Shown one piece after another: positions 1 to 10,503 of a DNA stretch of 64,000 nt. The notes under the pieces were generated by a model. The model saw only the letters and a list, made by a program, of their open reading frames with translations. It searched no databases and was not told the origin of the DNA. The position numbers were made by a program, and so were the translations under genes. Source of the DNA: Dipteris shenzhenensis (Eukaryota > Polypodiophyta > Polypodiopsida > Gleicheniales); the NCBI GenBank assembly GCA_047967505.1, contig CM106538.1. One strand, given 5' to 3'. Position 1 is the first letter of the stretch. Each line of letters starts with the position of its first letter.

Positions 1-1896
1 TGAGGGCACGGAAGGCTAGATGGGCAGAGTTAATGCAAGATTTTGATTTTGAAATACGTTATCGAAAGGGTTCGCTTTATGAAAATATCCTCAGTCCTAT
101 TTCAATCCTTGAGAGGGCTTTGCGCAACTGATAGTCATTTCAATTCTTATTGGCAGAAAGTCCAGGATGGGAGCTCCATGATTGACCAAGGCTCAGGGAT
201 TGTGCCACCTACGGTACAAGTGGCAGGAGGTCAATGGATGATTAGGAACGGCTTGTTGTTCCGCAATGGAAAGATATGTGTGCCAAATGTTTCAGATCTT
301 CGATCCAAGGTTCTCTTGGAGTGTCATGATGCTCCTAGTGCTGGACATCCAGGTATACATAGGACTCTGTCTCTTGTGAAGCATACCTTTTATTGGCCTA
401 AGATGTGTGCATTTATTGAAAACTATGTGGTAGGTTGCCGGGTTTGTTAGGTTACTAAGGCAGAACGCCTTAGAAGCGCGGGTTTATTACAGCCGTTGCA
501 AATCTCAGGTAATAAATGGGAAACTATTTCCATGGATTTTATTATAGGGTTGCCAGATGTTTCAGATCTTCGATCCAAGATTCTCTCGGAGTGGAAAGAT
601 ATGTTCCGGAATGGAAAGATATGTGTGCCAGATGTTTCAGATCTTCGATCCAAGATTCTCTCGGGAGTGTCATGATGCTCCTAGTGCTGGACATCCAGGT
701 ATACATAGGACTCTGTCTCTTGTGAAGCATACCTTTTATTGGCCTAAGATGCATGCATTTATTGAAAACTATGTGGTAGGTTGCCGGGTTTCCTAGGTTA
801 CTAAGGCAGAACGCCTTAGAAGCGTGGGTTTATTACAGCCATTGCAAATCCCGGGTAATAAATGGGAAAGTATTTCCATGGATTTTATTATAGGGTTGCC
901 TAGAACGCGCAAGGGTCATGACTCCATTTGGGTCATAGTGGACCGTCTAACAAGAATGGCTAGATTCTTACCTACTAGAACAACCATCTCAGCTCTTCAG
1001 CTGGCTCACGAGTCTCACGAGTTTGTGGACCATTTGTTTAAGTTGTATAAATTGCCGTCCGACATAGTCAGCAACAACAGGGACTCGAAGTTTATAAGTA
1101 ACTTCTGGACACTTGTTTTTGAGAAGTTGGAAACTACTCTAAGTACGAGTTCCTCAGATCATGCATGATCTAATGGCATACAAAGAAGGTCAACCAATTG
1201 GTTGAAGATATGCTTTGGGCATATGTTTCTACGAGACAGTCTTCATGAGAGTCCTGGTTACAGTCCTTTTATGCTTATGTACGGGTTTCAACCAAAGTCA
1301 CCAGTTATGGTTGGGTTAAAGAGAATCCAAAATGATGCTGCAAAGACATTCTTGCAAGACATGCAAGAAATGTTGTAGTTTGCCAAGGAGTCTATTAGAA
1401 CTGCCCAAGATCGGGACATATTTTATGCTAATAGACATCATTCACCTAGAGAGTTCTTTGAAGGAACGATGGTATATTTGCGTATTCCCAAGGAATCCAA
1501 GAGCCTAAGTACTAGTTTGGTTCCGAAGTTATCCCCCAGATACTGTGGTCCGTTCAAGGTTATTAAAAGAATTGGACTAGTTGCATATAAACTAGAATTG
1601 CCTCCTAATGTTAAAGTACATCCAATATTTCATGTCAATAGATTGAAAGAGTTACTAGGTGTGGATGATCAACTTGTTTCTCCTCAAGAAATAATAGAAG
1701 TTACATATTTGACTTTTATTCCACACGAACCTGAGAGTATTCTTGAATTTTGTAAAAGACAGATTCGTAATAGAACTATCACGGAATACAAGATCAAGTG
1801 AAAGGATCGTGTTGAGGGGGATGCAACATGGGAGACATTACAGAACCTCCAGAAGACATTCCTGGGCTTTTTAGCGAACTCAGGAGTGAGTTCTTA
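1..1896 (+). pseudogene. Ty3/gypsy (chromovirus-type) pol 3' part, decayed
   Basis: This is the end of a gypsy polyprotein, entering from outside the window. Positions 3-75 read as the end of RNase H. A zinc-binding integrase N-terminus follows at about 300-450, with two His and the C-x2-C pair. The integrase core at 824-1168 shows the first catalytic Asp in a MDFIIGLP motif and a second Asp near the NNRD motif. The third catalytic Glu is lost in a broken stretch at 1170-1468. The 1469-1800 segment has the GPF/Y-type region and leads into a chromodomain. The TGA at 1799-1801 replaces an expected Trp in the chromodomain. After the stop the same frame continues with the chromodomain end (EGDATWE) to a TAG near 1896. 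Frameshifts and an internal duplication (280-880) make it non-functional. Family level is secure; lineage is inferred from the chromodomain. Confidence 0.85.
280..880 (+). repeat. Partial tandem duplication inside the integrase zinc-finger region
   Basis: A segment starting at the GTGTCATGATGCTCC string at 321 recurs at 667, an offset of 346 bp, and similarity continues to about 548 and 895. Between the copies, at 555-665, a short motif (ATGTTTCAGATCTTCGATCC) is present twice more. The element therefore carries two copies of its HHCC coding region plus small local duplications, consistent with unequal exchange or template switching after or during insertion. Confidence 0.8.
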
Positions 1897-1910
1897 GAGG
1901 AGGGGAAGTA

Positions 1911-2289
1911 TGTCATGTCCACGGATTGGTATCTGACGTGTACTGGGTACACAAGACTAGCTCAAGTAGCCTGGGGAGGCTTAGGGCTAGGCAAGCTTGA
2001 TTCTCAGGTTGAGAAGCAAGGGTACGAACCAATTAGGGGTCTTCACTATTTTTGGCGCATGGGGCCCAAGTCTATATAAGGGGCCCAAAGGTTCAGTTCT
2101 CGGAGAACCGATGGGAGCAAGTCTCGTTCCCTAGTGCTAGGTCTGTCGCGAACGCGCGCCTGCATCATAGTGTAGCCCAAGTCCCAGCAGCAGATCCCAG
2201 GCTTCACACCCAACAGAGGGTACACACAGCGGAAGACTGATAGAATAGCCCAGGAGCTCACACAGTGTGGTGTGGGGTGTGGAATCACA
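1911..2289 (+). repeat. Putative 3' LTR of the gypsy element at 1-1896
   Basis: Directly after the chromodomain stop there is a purine-rich tract (GAGGAGGGGAAG, about 1897-1908) that could be the polypurine tract. The next bases, TGTCATGTCC, are a typical start for plant gypsy LTRs. A TATATAAGG box lies near 2073. The segment can be closed at ATCACA (2289), giving TGT...ACA ends and about 379 bp. The partner LTR lies outside the window, so the borders are inferred. Confidence 0.5.
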
Positions 2290-2761
2290 AATTTCTTAAC
2301 TTATGTGCATAGAATAGATGTGCAGACTCATCAATAGACAATGAACCAGCCAGATAGAAAAACCACCAAAATAATATATTTCCGTCCAAAGCTATGGACA
2401 CAATACAAAAGAGAGAGATCCAGAGTCCCACCAATGGTGTGGTCCTCTGATCTTACCACAAGGTACTTCTTCTATCTGTTGGCTCTCTCTGGACTCAAGC
2501 CCGCGTGCTCCACCTTGAGCGTAAGTAGACTTTCCGTCTAGATCCCTTCCACCTTGCTGTCTTTGCACCAGCCTAGGTGGGCAGCACTCTGAGCTAGGTC
2601 TGCAGCTCTATAGCCCACTTGTCTCCTTCTGGATAGAGGCCCACAGGTGGCTGATCTGCTGCTCCTGCTGCTCCCTGAACTGCTGCTCCAAGTGATGATG
2701 AATGAGGGCTGGAGACCCTCCTTTTGTAGGCTTCCAGCCCTCCTTTTGTAGGCCCCAAGGG
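2290..2761. other. Unassigned DNA between the gypsy LTR and the next LTR-like unit
   Basis: Short open frames here (for example 2341-2541) show no recognisable domain or coding bias. A short duplicated phrase (CCTTTTGTAGGC) occurs near 2720-2750. I see no gene. Confidence 0.4.
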
Positions 2762-2880
2762 GGCTGACAAAAACCGACCAGCCTGCAGCAAACTGGCTGA
2801 CCAGTCTGTGGCTGACCAGTCTGTGGCTGACAAAAACCGACCAGCCTGCAGCAAACTGGCTGACCAGTCTGTGGCTGGTC
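2762..2880 (+). repeat. Imperfect 63-bp tandem repeat
   Basis: The phrase GGCTGACAAAAACCGACCAG occurs at 2762 and again at 2825 (63-bp offset). The sub-motif GGCTGACCAGTCTGT recurs several times inside the block. Such subrepeats are common in LTR U3 regions, and a TATA box follows at 2966. Confidence 0.8.
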
Positions 2881-3915
2881 CAGCCCTATAAGGGCTCACA
2901 ACCCGGGGCCTTTTGGGCCCAGTCTTCTAGGGCCTTGGCCCTCCAATCAAGGCAAGGGCCCAGCCTATATAAAGGCAGGTCCCTGCCTCATGGCAGCCTC
3001 TTTTGCTGCTCCAATAGACCTCATCCAGCCCCGTACTGTTTCGTACAGTTGCGCACCACCTGTCCCGGGTCTGCACACCCTCCGTATTGCTCCCTGTCCT
3101 GGGTCTTCTCTAGATGTGCTGCCCACATGACAGCCATGATGCTGTCCATGTGGCAGCCCCTTTCTCTCTTTTTCTGTGGGGTACTGCCCTAGGTCTCCCT
3201 CCCCCATGTTCTCCTCATATGGGGGCTTACAGATGGGAAGGTGACCATTCCAACACACAGCGCCACCTGGTGGTATGGGACACCAGGCTGGTTAGGATCT
3301 GGTTGGAAGTTCGTGCCAGTAGCTCAGCTCGTGGCTCGGAGGGGACATCTCCTGATTCGGGATCGCATCCCGTAGATGTCATGGTTGGGTGGTGAGCAGC
3401 CTGCTCAGTTTCCTCACGTTTGGTGTGTTCTTGTGTTTGCTTGCAGATCAGAGGTTTCAGGAGTGCTGGGGTCGTGTCAGCCTACCTGGGTTCATACCTA
3501 CAGTCTTCGGTGCACAAGAGATAGCTCTGTATGTAATGAACTCAGGTGCAGGCTGAGAACTTTCTAAGAGTGCTCTGTCTTTGAACAGCTACTGAAGCCT
3601 ACACAAAGGCAGAAGGAGTCGTCCACTTCAGAGGGTACAGCAAGTGGAGCCATATTTGGTACCCTACCTCAATATTTGTCCACTGAAGGTTTGGTATATC
3701 TGTTGGCAGTTTTTGTACTTCCTTTCTACCATTATGTATATTATGTTCTGGTTGTACATCTGAGTTCTCTTTCAGATTTGCGTTGTTCTCTTAACTGTTA
3801 AGTACACACATGGAATTGGTTTGTGTCTTCTTTGAGTGTTTTGTGATCTTGGGGTAAATCTTCTGTTGTGAGGGAGTTGGCCTATAGTAAGCAACTACCC
3901 TATGTTTTCCAACGT
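2881..3915 (+). repeat. LTR-like region preceding a copia gag relic
   Basis: This non-coding stretch has a TATATAAAG box at 2966-2974, CT-rich leader-like DNA, and a degenerate match to a tRNA-Met primer site (TATTAGAGCCC, about 3917-3927) just before a copia gag. A stretch around 3186-3245 (CTCATATGGGGGCTTACAG) reappears in inverted form at about 6480-6540. These points suggest an old LTR, but start, end and a partner copy could not be defined. Open frames in it are GC-rich shadows with no protein signature. Confidence 0.45.
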
Positions 3916-4039
3916 CATATTAGAGCCCAAAGGGATAGCCTTGCAAGGAGCTTCCATGCTTGTTTGGCTTGCAAGGAGCTTCCATGCCTGTTTGGCTTGC
4001 AATTAGTGCAGGAATCTACTTCATCGTGACCAGCTCACT

Positions 4040-4830
4040 CATACCAAACTTTGGTGGGCTGGAAATCTGGATGGAACGAATTATCCAATCTGGAAAATAA
4101 AGGTTTGGAGCCATCTGGTGACTAGGGAGATACAAGGGGTGACAGGAGAAAACGGAGGCACGACTTATTGACACAGTGCATGCTTTAGAGAAGATTATCA
4201 GTCAGGCAGATCCAGATCTAGTGTGCGAATGGAAACTGAAGGATGCAGTTGCACTCTCTATGATCATAGGGACGACTGCGGTTGTGGTAATTCCCAAAAT
4301 GTAGTTAGCAAGATGCCACAGGAAGCATGAGAGATCTTGAAGGATCTTTATGAAACCAAGAATATAGGGAGGATCATCACGCTCCAAAATCAGTCGGTCG
4401 CCCTGACAATGGAGGAAGGAGACTTGGCACTCGACTTCCTTGTTAAGTGAAGATACTCAGCGATCAACTGGCGCCATTTGGTCAAAAGGTGGACAGTAAC
4501 CAGTGGGTGATGCTTATAATCAGTAAGCTTCCAAGGAGCGATCAAGGGTTGGTGATGACTCTCACAGCCTGAGAACAAACAAGGCCAATCACTTTTGAAG
4601 AATTGGGCCTGTTGTTTCAAGAGGAGGTACAAATGAAGCTATATAACAAACATGGGTGTTGCAAGGGATTGAACGAAGAAGATGGTTGATCAAGGAAAGG
4701 GGGACCACCAGTCGAAGTCAATGGAATTAGATTTCAACAAATGTTATAGTTGAATGACTTCTCTTAGCGGTTACTCCAGGCATAAGGTGAGGTTTGTAGA
4801 CCTAGCTGTGACAGTGTTCAATGCAAGACA
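4040..4830 (+). pseudogene. Ty1/copia gag relic
   Basis: Reading the plus strand from about 4060 gives the copia gag N-terminal signature (LDGTNYPIWKIKVWSHL), the UBN2-type capsid region. Similarity continues through 4400-4640 (segments such as LPRSDQGLVMTLT and ITFEELGLLFQEEVQ) in changed frames. A degraded zinc-knuckle-like Cys region follows near 4738. Several stops and frameshifts break it. Minus-strand open frames over 4202-4632 are antisense shadows. Confidence 0.7.
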
Positions 4831-6025
4831 TTCATGAATGGTGCATGGACTTGGAAGTTTTGGTGGAGGATGGCAGATGGTGCTAAGTTAGTGGACCCTG
4901 GACGCTACTTCTGGGAGGACCTAGCTTGCTTCAACAGCAAGCAACAATCTGAGTTTCCAGGTTATGCGTTGTCGATTAATTTTATTGAAGGCTTTAGGGG
5001 TTTGCTTTGGGGTGACTGTTTGTACAGGAGTTCTCAGTTGGTAGAGAATGGAGGGTGAAAGCCTTCTGTATGGACAGAGGAGTTCTCATTGTGAGTAGTG
5101 CACATGGCATAGCGCTACATGTATGGTACAAAGAATTATCATTGCACCATCCTCTCGGGGACCCTAGACTCCTTCATTGAAAGATTCTTGATCCAGACTT
5201 GTTTGCAACCGTGAGGGCATTTTCCTATCCATAGTGAGCATAAGCCCAACAATAAGGTAGAGCCATAAGCTTTCACACTTGGTTCTGCTAGCTGTGTATA
5301 TGGGCACACCCTTAAGCTAGAGCTAGCATTCCAAACATTTGACTTTCTATAATGAGTCTTGAGTTCATCACGGTCAAAATGACTCACATTGCCAGCATAC
5401 TCGTACCAGCTGTAAACACATAAGCAAACCCCACAAATGGATCAGAAGGATAAACCCAACGCATTCATCACTCAAAGCTTCGCATGGAGGGTTTCCACTG
5501 GTCGGCCAGACAGAGGAGCTTCGCATTCATCAGTTCAGACTGCATCCAGAAGCTTACACAGAGGCAGATATATCCCAGCGTAGCAGAGCCATAATGTGGA
5601 GGAAGGAGGTGAGAGTCGCCTAGAGCAGCTACTGACACCAGGGTGAGGCACATGGTGATCTAGGAGTATGGCAGCAGGTTCAGCAAACAGTAGCGGATGT
5701 TTGCTGCAGATTTGGCAGGTTTCTGTACTTGGTTTTGACATCTATATATGAGAATGTCGGCTGTACAGCTGTGTCTTTTCCATATCAGAAGTGCTCTCTT
5801 TCTATACATGCATGCAAACTGTGTGAGTTGGTATTTATGTAATGTTGTGTGATCTCCCATAAATCTATATTCCACTGCGTGAGGGTTGGCTGTAGCAAGC
5901 GACTCTATTCTCTGACTCAGAGATGTTCTTCAGGCTGAGCACAATAGAATAGATGGAACCCCAAATGGGGGCTCCTAAGTCCGCCGTCCGACCCAGATCA
6001 GCCAAGCTGCAAGGGCTGACCTGCT
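4831..6025. other. Decayed copia interior or LTR-like DNA, no identifiable gene
   Basis: No reliable protein domain was found between the gag relic and the RNase H relic. The stretch 5680-5930 shares the phrase order of 3690-3925 (TTT-rich U5-like text, then GAGGG..TTGGC..TAG.AAGC), so it may be a diverged second LTR of the same family placed between two element fragments. Small open frames on either strand (5139-5387, 5468-5875) have no recognisable signature. Confidence 0.35.
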
Positions 6026-6440
6026 CAGGGCCAACTTATGGTATTACTTGTGAGAGAGGAGTTATCCTGCAAGGATATTGTAATTCAGATTGCGCTGGTG
6101 GTTGGAATACCAAATGATCCATGACAGTTTGTTGTTTTTCACCAAGATTGGGACTATCTCATGGCTCGATGAGAAGCAAACCACAATCACTCTTTCTTCG
6201 ACAAAGGCAGATACAAAAGCAGCCTACACAGCAGCTTGTGGGTCATTCCGGATCCTGGAGGACATCAGTAGAATGCAATGGAGACCAGTTGTAGCAACCA
6301 TAGTTGCATCACAATTGCCAAGAACCCCATATTCCATGCTCTGATGAAGTTATAAAGGCCCAGTACCCTTCTCATCAGGAAGCGGGAGCTGGTTCTCGAC
6401 AAACTGGTGGAGTTGGTAAGTTGGAGCATCTTATTCAACG
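6026..6440 (+). pseudogene. Ty1/copia RNase H relic
   Basis: The frames read YGITCERGVILQGYCNSDCAG, then ISWLDEKQTTITLSSTKAD, then TIAKNPIFHALMKL. In this order they are the signature blocks of the copia RNase H domain (the D-W-AG block, the ISWxSKKQ..ALSSTEAE block, and the KNPxxHxRxKH block). The frame changes several times, and integrase and RT are missing upstream, so only the 3' end of pol survives. It probably belongs with the copia gag relic at 4040-4830, with the middle lost or replaced. Confidence 0.75.
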
Positions 6441-6464
6441 TATGGCATGGCCCCAGTGATGTTA

Positions 6465-6760
6465 GTGAGAAGGGGTGTTTGAGGTTCCTTCCCCACCTGT
6501 GAGCCCCCATATGAGAAAGACCTAGGGACGGTAGACCAAGGTAGATCTGAGGTAGGATAAGGGGGGAAACTAAGCTGCGCCTACACTGCAATAGGGTCCA
6601 TCTATGGGCATATGTGGCAGCACGATCGCAGCAGATTTTGCCCCAGGTTGAGGGTTCTTTATAGGCCTTGTAAATGGGCCTGTAGAAAAGCCAGATCTAG
6701 ACCTAACAAACTGGTCGGCTTGTTCTTTACCCCAGACCAGGTTGATTCATGCAGGGGCAA
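6465..6760 (-). repeat. LTR-like sequence, inverted relative to 2770-3245
   Basis: The reverse complement carries CCTAGGTCT...CTCATATGGGGGC followed by a near-GTGGG phrase, as at 3186-3240. It also carries a CCTATAAAG TATA-like box and a GACCAGTTTGT phrase resembling the repeat at 2762-2880. This supports a second, diverged and inverted copy of the same LTR family. Exact borders are not visible. Confidence 0.45.
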
Positions 6761-7728
6761 TCCAGCCTTTTTTGCCTACATATGGGGCCACTGTGGCCAC
6801 TCCCTCGCATGCCACTGAAGCCGAAGCAAGGCATGCAAGAACTGAGTTCAGCCTCCTTGGGCTGCGAAAGTTCCAGCACACTGCCGGGTGTTTGTGGCTC
6901 TTCAGCAAGCATTCTTTCTACTCCTTGTGTAGGCTTTTTGGCTGTACTTATTGCTGTTCTATTCCAGATTTGTGGGTTCATCTTTGTGCTCATGTGGAGC
7001 AAGATTGGAGATAATTTGCAAGGTCTCCTTGATAGCTTGCTGCTGAGGACGTTCGCTACAGCAAGGAGCCTATTTTCTGACAAAATCACTTGTAAGTTGT
7101 AGTTCAATGAAAATTTGTCTATGAGGTACATGTTAGGGCATATCGTTCCAGCTTCTGTTGAAACGTGCCATCCTAAGTTCCTACTCCTTTGCTCTTAACG
7201 ACCGGCTGCCAATCTCATTTCTCTGCTCCAATTATGATGTGCCCAAGAGCTGCTCCGGTAAGGCTGCAAATCCTCCTTCAACCTTGTCGATGGCTCCTTT
7301 TATGTGGAGGGCTGATACGGCCAATTTGCTGCTGCACCCGTTCTAATATTAGGCAGTGACCTTCCCTGATCAGGGCTCAAACCAGGGCTTTGTTTGCACG
7401 TCCAGACCCTAGCTAGGTAGGCAATCACATGCTAACAATATATATACCTTTGTAAGACTAGAATAAGTCCAATCATACAAATTTAGAATTTTTGTTGATC
7501 TAAAGACCAAAAAGCAAGCAAAGCAACACTTATGTCGTCATCACATGCTAACAATAAACTACAACATCACAAACCCTTATTCCCTCTTGAAGCCCCTCCT
7601 CATGATACGCATACGCATGAGCAAATTGTACAAGTCTTAGACTTGGATTCCTCCACGACTGTAGACTTCCACAGATTAATAACGTAAATCAAAATGTCCT
7701 TTAACAGTCCGGTTGTTCGAAGTCTTAC
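6761..7728. other. Repeat-derived DNA, presumed left-hand part of SIK1 intron 1
   Basis: Open frames at 6727-7131 and 6749-7102 overlap on opposite strands and show no domain. I searched the minus strand for a kinase exon to follow the donor at 7728 and found none. The stretch is most simply part of the first SIK1 intron (minus strand). Confidence 0.4.
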
Positions 7729-8626
7729 CTAGTTCCTCCAGGAGCTCATATTTCAAGGAAGGATCCTCGCGAATTACGTTTTCATGAACGGGACTACTCG
7801 CCCTTCTCCTCACATTGTGATTTTGCTCCTGTCCATCCCGTTGAGCGTCCCGTTTAAAACTGGGAGGTTCCCGTTTGTTCATAGAGGATTCCGTTTCATT
7901 GCTTTTGAAGCTTTCTACTGCTCGTGAGATGGCGCTGGATGCATCGCCTTCGCTCTTGGTAATAACGGTAGAAAAAGCATCGTCGTATTTGTGCACCACT
8001 GTAGAATACATGTCGGAAGATTTTCCAGCGCTTGAAGGAAACCCTCTTTCTAGAACGCCTCTCTGCGAGTCTTTCACAACGAAGGTTGAGAAAGCATCGT
8101 CCGGAGTCGTGGTTGTGGGGAAAAATGAGGGCCCCTGCTCGCCTTTTCGGGCGCCAATCCTCGCATCGTGGACGTCCTTCTGCATATATCTGATGGCAGC
8201 ATAAAAATCATCCCCTCTCAGCAGAGCGCTGGCGTCTTCAGTGGAGGTAGCTGCACTGTGATGCACGACAGAGGAATCGTCGTCGTCCTTGATCACCATA
8301 GTGGAGTTGATATCACTGGGATCGTCGGTGACATCGAAAGCATCCGTGCCAGCGAACCTCTGAGCTAAGCTCTGAAGCAGAGGAGGGGGGGAATCTACTT
8401 CCTTTCGCAGCATCGTTGCATAGACATCACTGGGCTCTCCAATTTCGCCATCGTCGTCACCAGCGTCACTGGAATTGCGACCAACGGTGGAAGAGGCGTC
8501 ACTTCCTCGATGGATCACGACAGTGGAGTAGATGCCAGAAGCAGCAATGTCATCGCCTCGATAAACGACGGTGGAGTAGATATCAGCATCGGAAGAAGAT
8601 GGAGCCGGTGATTTGGAAGAAGCCAT
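7729..8626 (-). CDS. SIK1: SIK1/MAP4K-like Ser/Thr kinase (plant Hippo homologue), exon 1, partial
   Basis: The ATG at 8626 opens 299 complete codons plus one base. The exon ends at CTAG|GTAAGAC, a strong donor whose intron starts at 7728 (phase 1). The last residues (DPSLKYELLEELG) are the conserved entry into the STE20/MAP4K kinase domain of plant SIK1, and the split codon is the first Gly of the ATP-binding loop. The N-terminal region is acidic and Ser-rich, predicted disordered. It carries a repeated short motif at residues 16-21, 32-37, 68-73, 106-111, 178-183, 206-211 and 217-222 (IYSTVV and variants). Arabidopsis SIK1 works with MOB1 in growth control and immunity; the same role here is inference. 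Residues read after 7729 are intron read-through. The catalytic exons are not in the window, so the intron is at least 7.7 kb or the gene is truncated. Confidence 0.85.
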
Positions 8627-8892
8627 TGGGGAGGGGAGGAAGGAGCTAGCTACGCATCGGAGACGACATTGTGCGATGAAGCGGTAGCTTACAGGTTGAG
8701 AGAGAAAAGCCAGAATGGAGAAGTATTCGAAAGGCCAGGCTGGTTCGCAATTCCCGGAGAAGAGCCGCTGTCACGTGATGCCCATTCACATCGTTCATGT
8801 CACGTGACCTGCACATTTTCTATTTTCATCTCATCCAACAATTTCCAAATCATCCAGTTCACGCAGCGACAGCCAACCTCAGGAATCATCTG
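8627..8892 (-). promoter_or_regulatory. SIK1 5' UTR and proximal promoter with two G-boxes
   Basis: Upstream of the SIK1 start (higher coordinates) lie two CACGTG palindromes at 8772-8777 and 8801-8806, each inside TCACGTGA-type context. CACGTG is the G-box bound by plant bZIP and bHLH factors. No clear TATA box was found. A poly-T run at 8893 marks the end of a retroelement fragment, so the host-derived upstream region is only about 265 bp unless the promoter extends through the insertion. Confidence 0.5.
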
Positions 8893-9300
8893 TTTTTTTT
8901 TTTTTTGGGCAAAGAAAGGAACCTTCTGTTAATGCTTGAAAAACTTTCATACAGAACAGCAGCCTCGAAGATGCTCGAGTTTTCGGCTAGGTTCACACAG
9001 TCAACGCCCATGAGGATTAAAAAGAAGAGAATGGCCACCAGGTGTGGTCACACCTTTAAGATTGCCATCGTGCACGTATAACAATGCAACCCTCAAATCA
9101 ATTCTTTGGAGCATGCGTATTTGGCACCCATCTAAATAATACTCTCACAAATGCTTTTGATACGCTTTTGATCCTAGTCTAGATTTGCTATACATAGTTG
9201 TCATGCACTCTATTGAGAAATATAGACTGCTATCTAGCTCTGGTAAGGAAGCATATCTTTGCATCTTTACCTTTAGTCTCCATCTATTGGGGGTAATAGT
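8893..9300 (-). mobile_element. 5'-truncated LINE tail or SINE-like element
   Basis: Read on the minus strand, the segment ends with CAAGCATTAACAGAAGGTTCC, then TTTGCCC and a run of 14 A (T run at 8893-8906). This resembles the 3' end of the LINE relic near 62140-62185 (CAAGCATTAATAGAAAGCTC). Its upstream part (9150-9299) is similar, inverted, to 20609-20760. Either a LINE with an internal deletion or a SINE sharing a LINE tail would fit. I did not find a convincing target-site duplication. Confidence 0.5.
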
Positions 9301-10503
9301 CTTAATGCATGTTTAAACACAAATGACTTTTTGGCTTGCCATGGTACATACAGGTCTTACGCGAGGCGACGTTTTGAAAGCGAAAAACATTTTTTCTAAT
9401 GTTTTTAATTGTGTTCTCGTTTGGTAAATTTTTGATTGGGTAGCGTTGTTGCGGGCCGACGTGGCAATTTCGGATATTCTCTCCCCGCCACGCGTCCATG
9501 CATGCTGTGCATGTTTTGTGGTGGACGCGCTTTACTTGCCTCTTCTTCGTTGTACTGTGCATCGTTTCAGGAGGCCGATCCGATAAGTGGCAACGATGCA
9601 AGATTGCGTACCTTATCTTCATCGTCGTCTTTCTCACTCTGTGTGTCTCTGTTTTACGAGCGAGCTCGATAGGTACATATAAATCACGCAGGTATGGCAG
9701 TTGTGAATCATTAGCAAGGTTGAATTGCCGGTTTCTTTTTGGTTTGACAGATCATCTGTGATCCGAGAACCGATGGCATGTGATGGTAGAAAGTTTCAAC
9801 CGGTTGGCCTCTGCTCTGGGGAGGTAAGCTCATTTTTCACGTGTATCAATCGAGGGATTCAAATGTTTCGACCGATCCGGAGGTTCCTAGAAGAAGCAAA
9901 TGAGATGACGGAAGGAATTTAGGGTGGTATAGAGACGATTAGAGGAGGGAATTAGAAACGAGGATTCGATTACGGGGATTCATCCACTTAGTAATTTACT
10001 TCGTGAATTCCCCTCCTCACCGTATAAATAGTATATGAAATCATACTGTTGGAGCTGGTTCTACAATACCCCACGTCGCTCCCCGGATAGAGCTTCAGAA
10101 GCTAGTATCCCGCGTCTTTGACTGTTTGTTGTGTAGTTGTCCTCGTGGAAAGCCTGTCCCGTGTCTTGCTCTCGTAGAAGATTTGTCGTGCGCTTATTAG
10201 TCGTTCCATGCATGGCACCGTGTCGATCTTGCCCATCTTCAAGATGGGCTCTATACTAAATCGATTCTGGAACTTGCCCATCTTCGAGATGGTATCAGCT
10301 TTATGGGGAAACCGTGCCCTGCTTGTATGTTATACGAAATCAATCTACCAGGTTGCCTGCCTTCGCCCTTGTTTGAAAGCATCTTTTCTAGCTATGTTTG
10401 AAGTCATAACTGCGTGCGCAAAGATGCTTCCTGTATATTTTGTTGTTGCGAATAGGAATGATGCTGAATTTGTCTTCTTGTTGTTGATTGTTGTAGATGA
10501 TTG
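9301..10503. other. Unassigned intergenic DNA
   Basis: Short open frames on both strands (9302-9637 minus; 9436-9761 and 10208-10606 plus) overlap each other and show no domain. Duplicated short phrases (TTGCCCATCTTC.AGATGG at 10228 and 10276) are visible. No gene, RNA or clear element end is recognised. Confidence 0.35.

Noticed and set aside
7676-7728. Extra 17 codons at the end of the SIK1 first-exon frame
   Set aside because: They follow a consensus GTAAG donor and lose similarity to the kinase; they are intron read-through.
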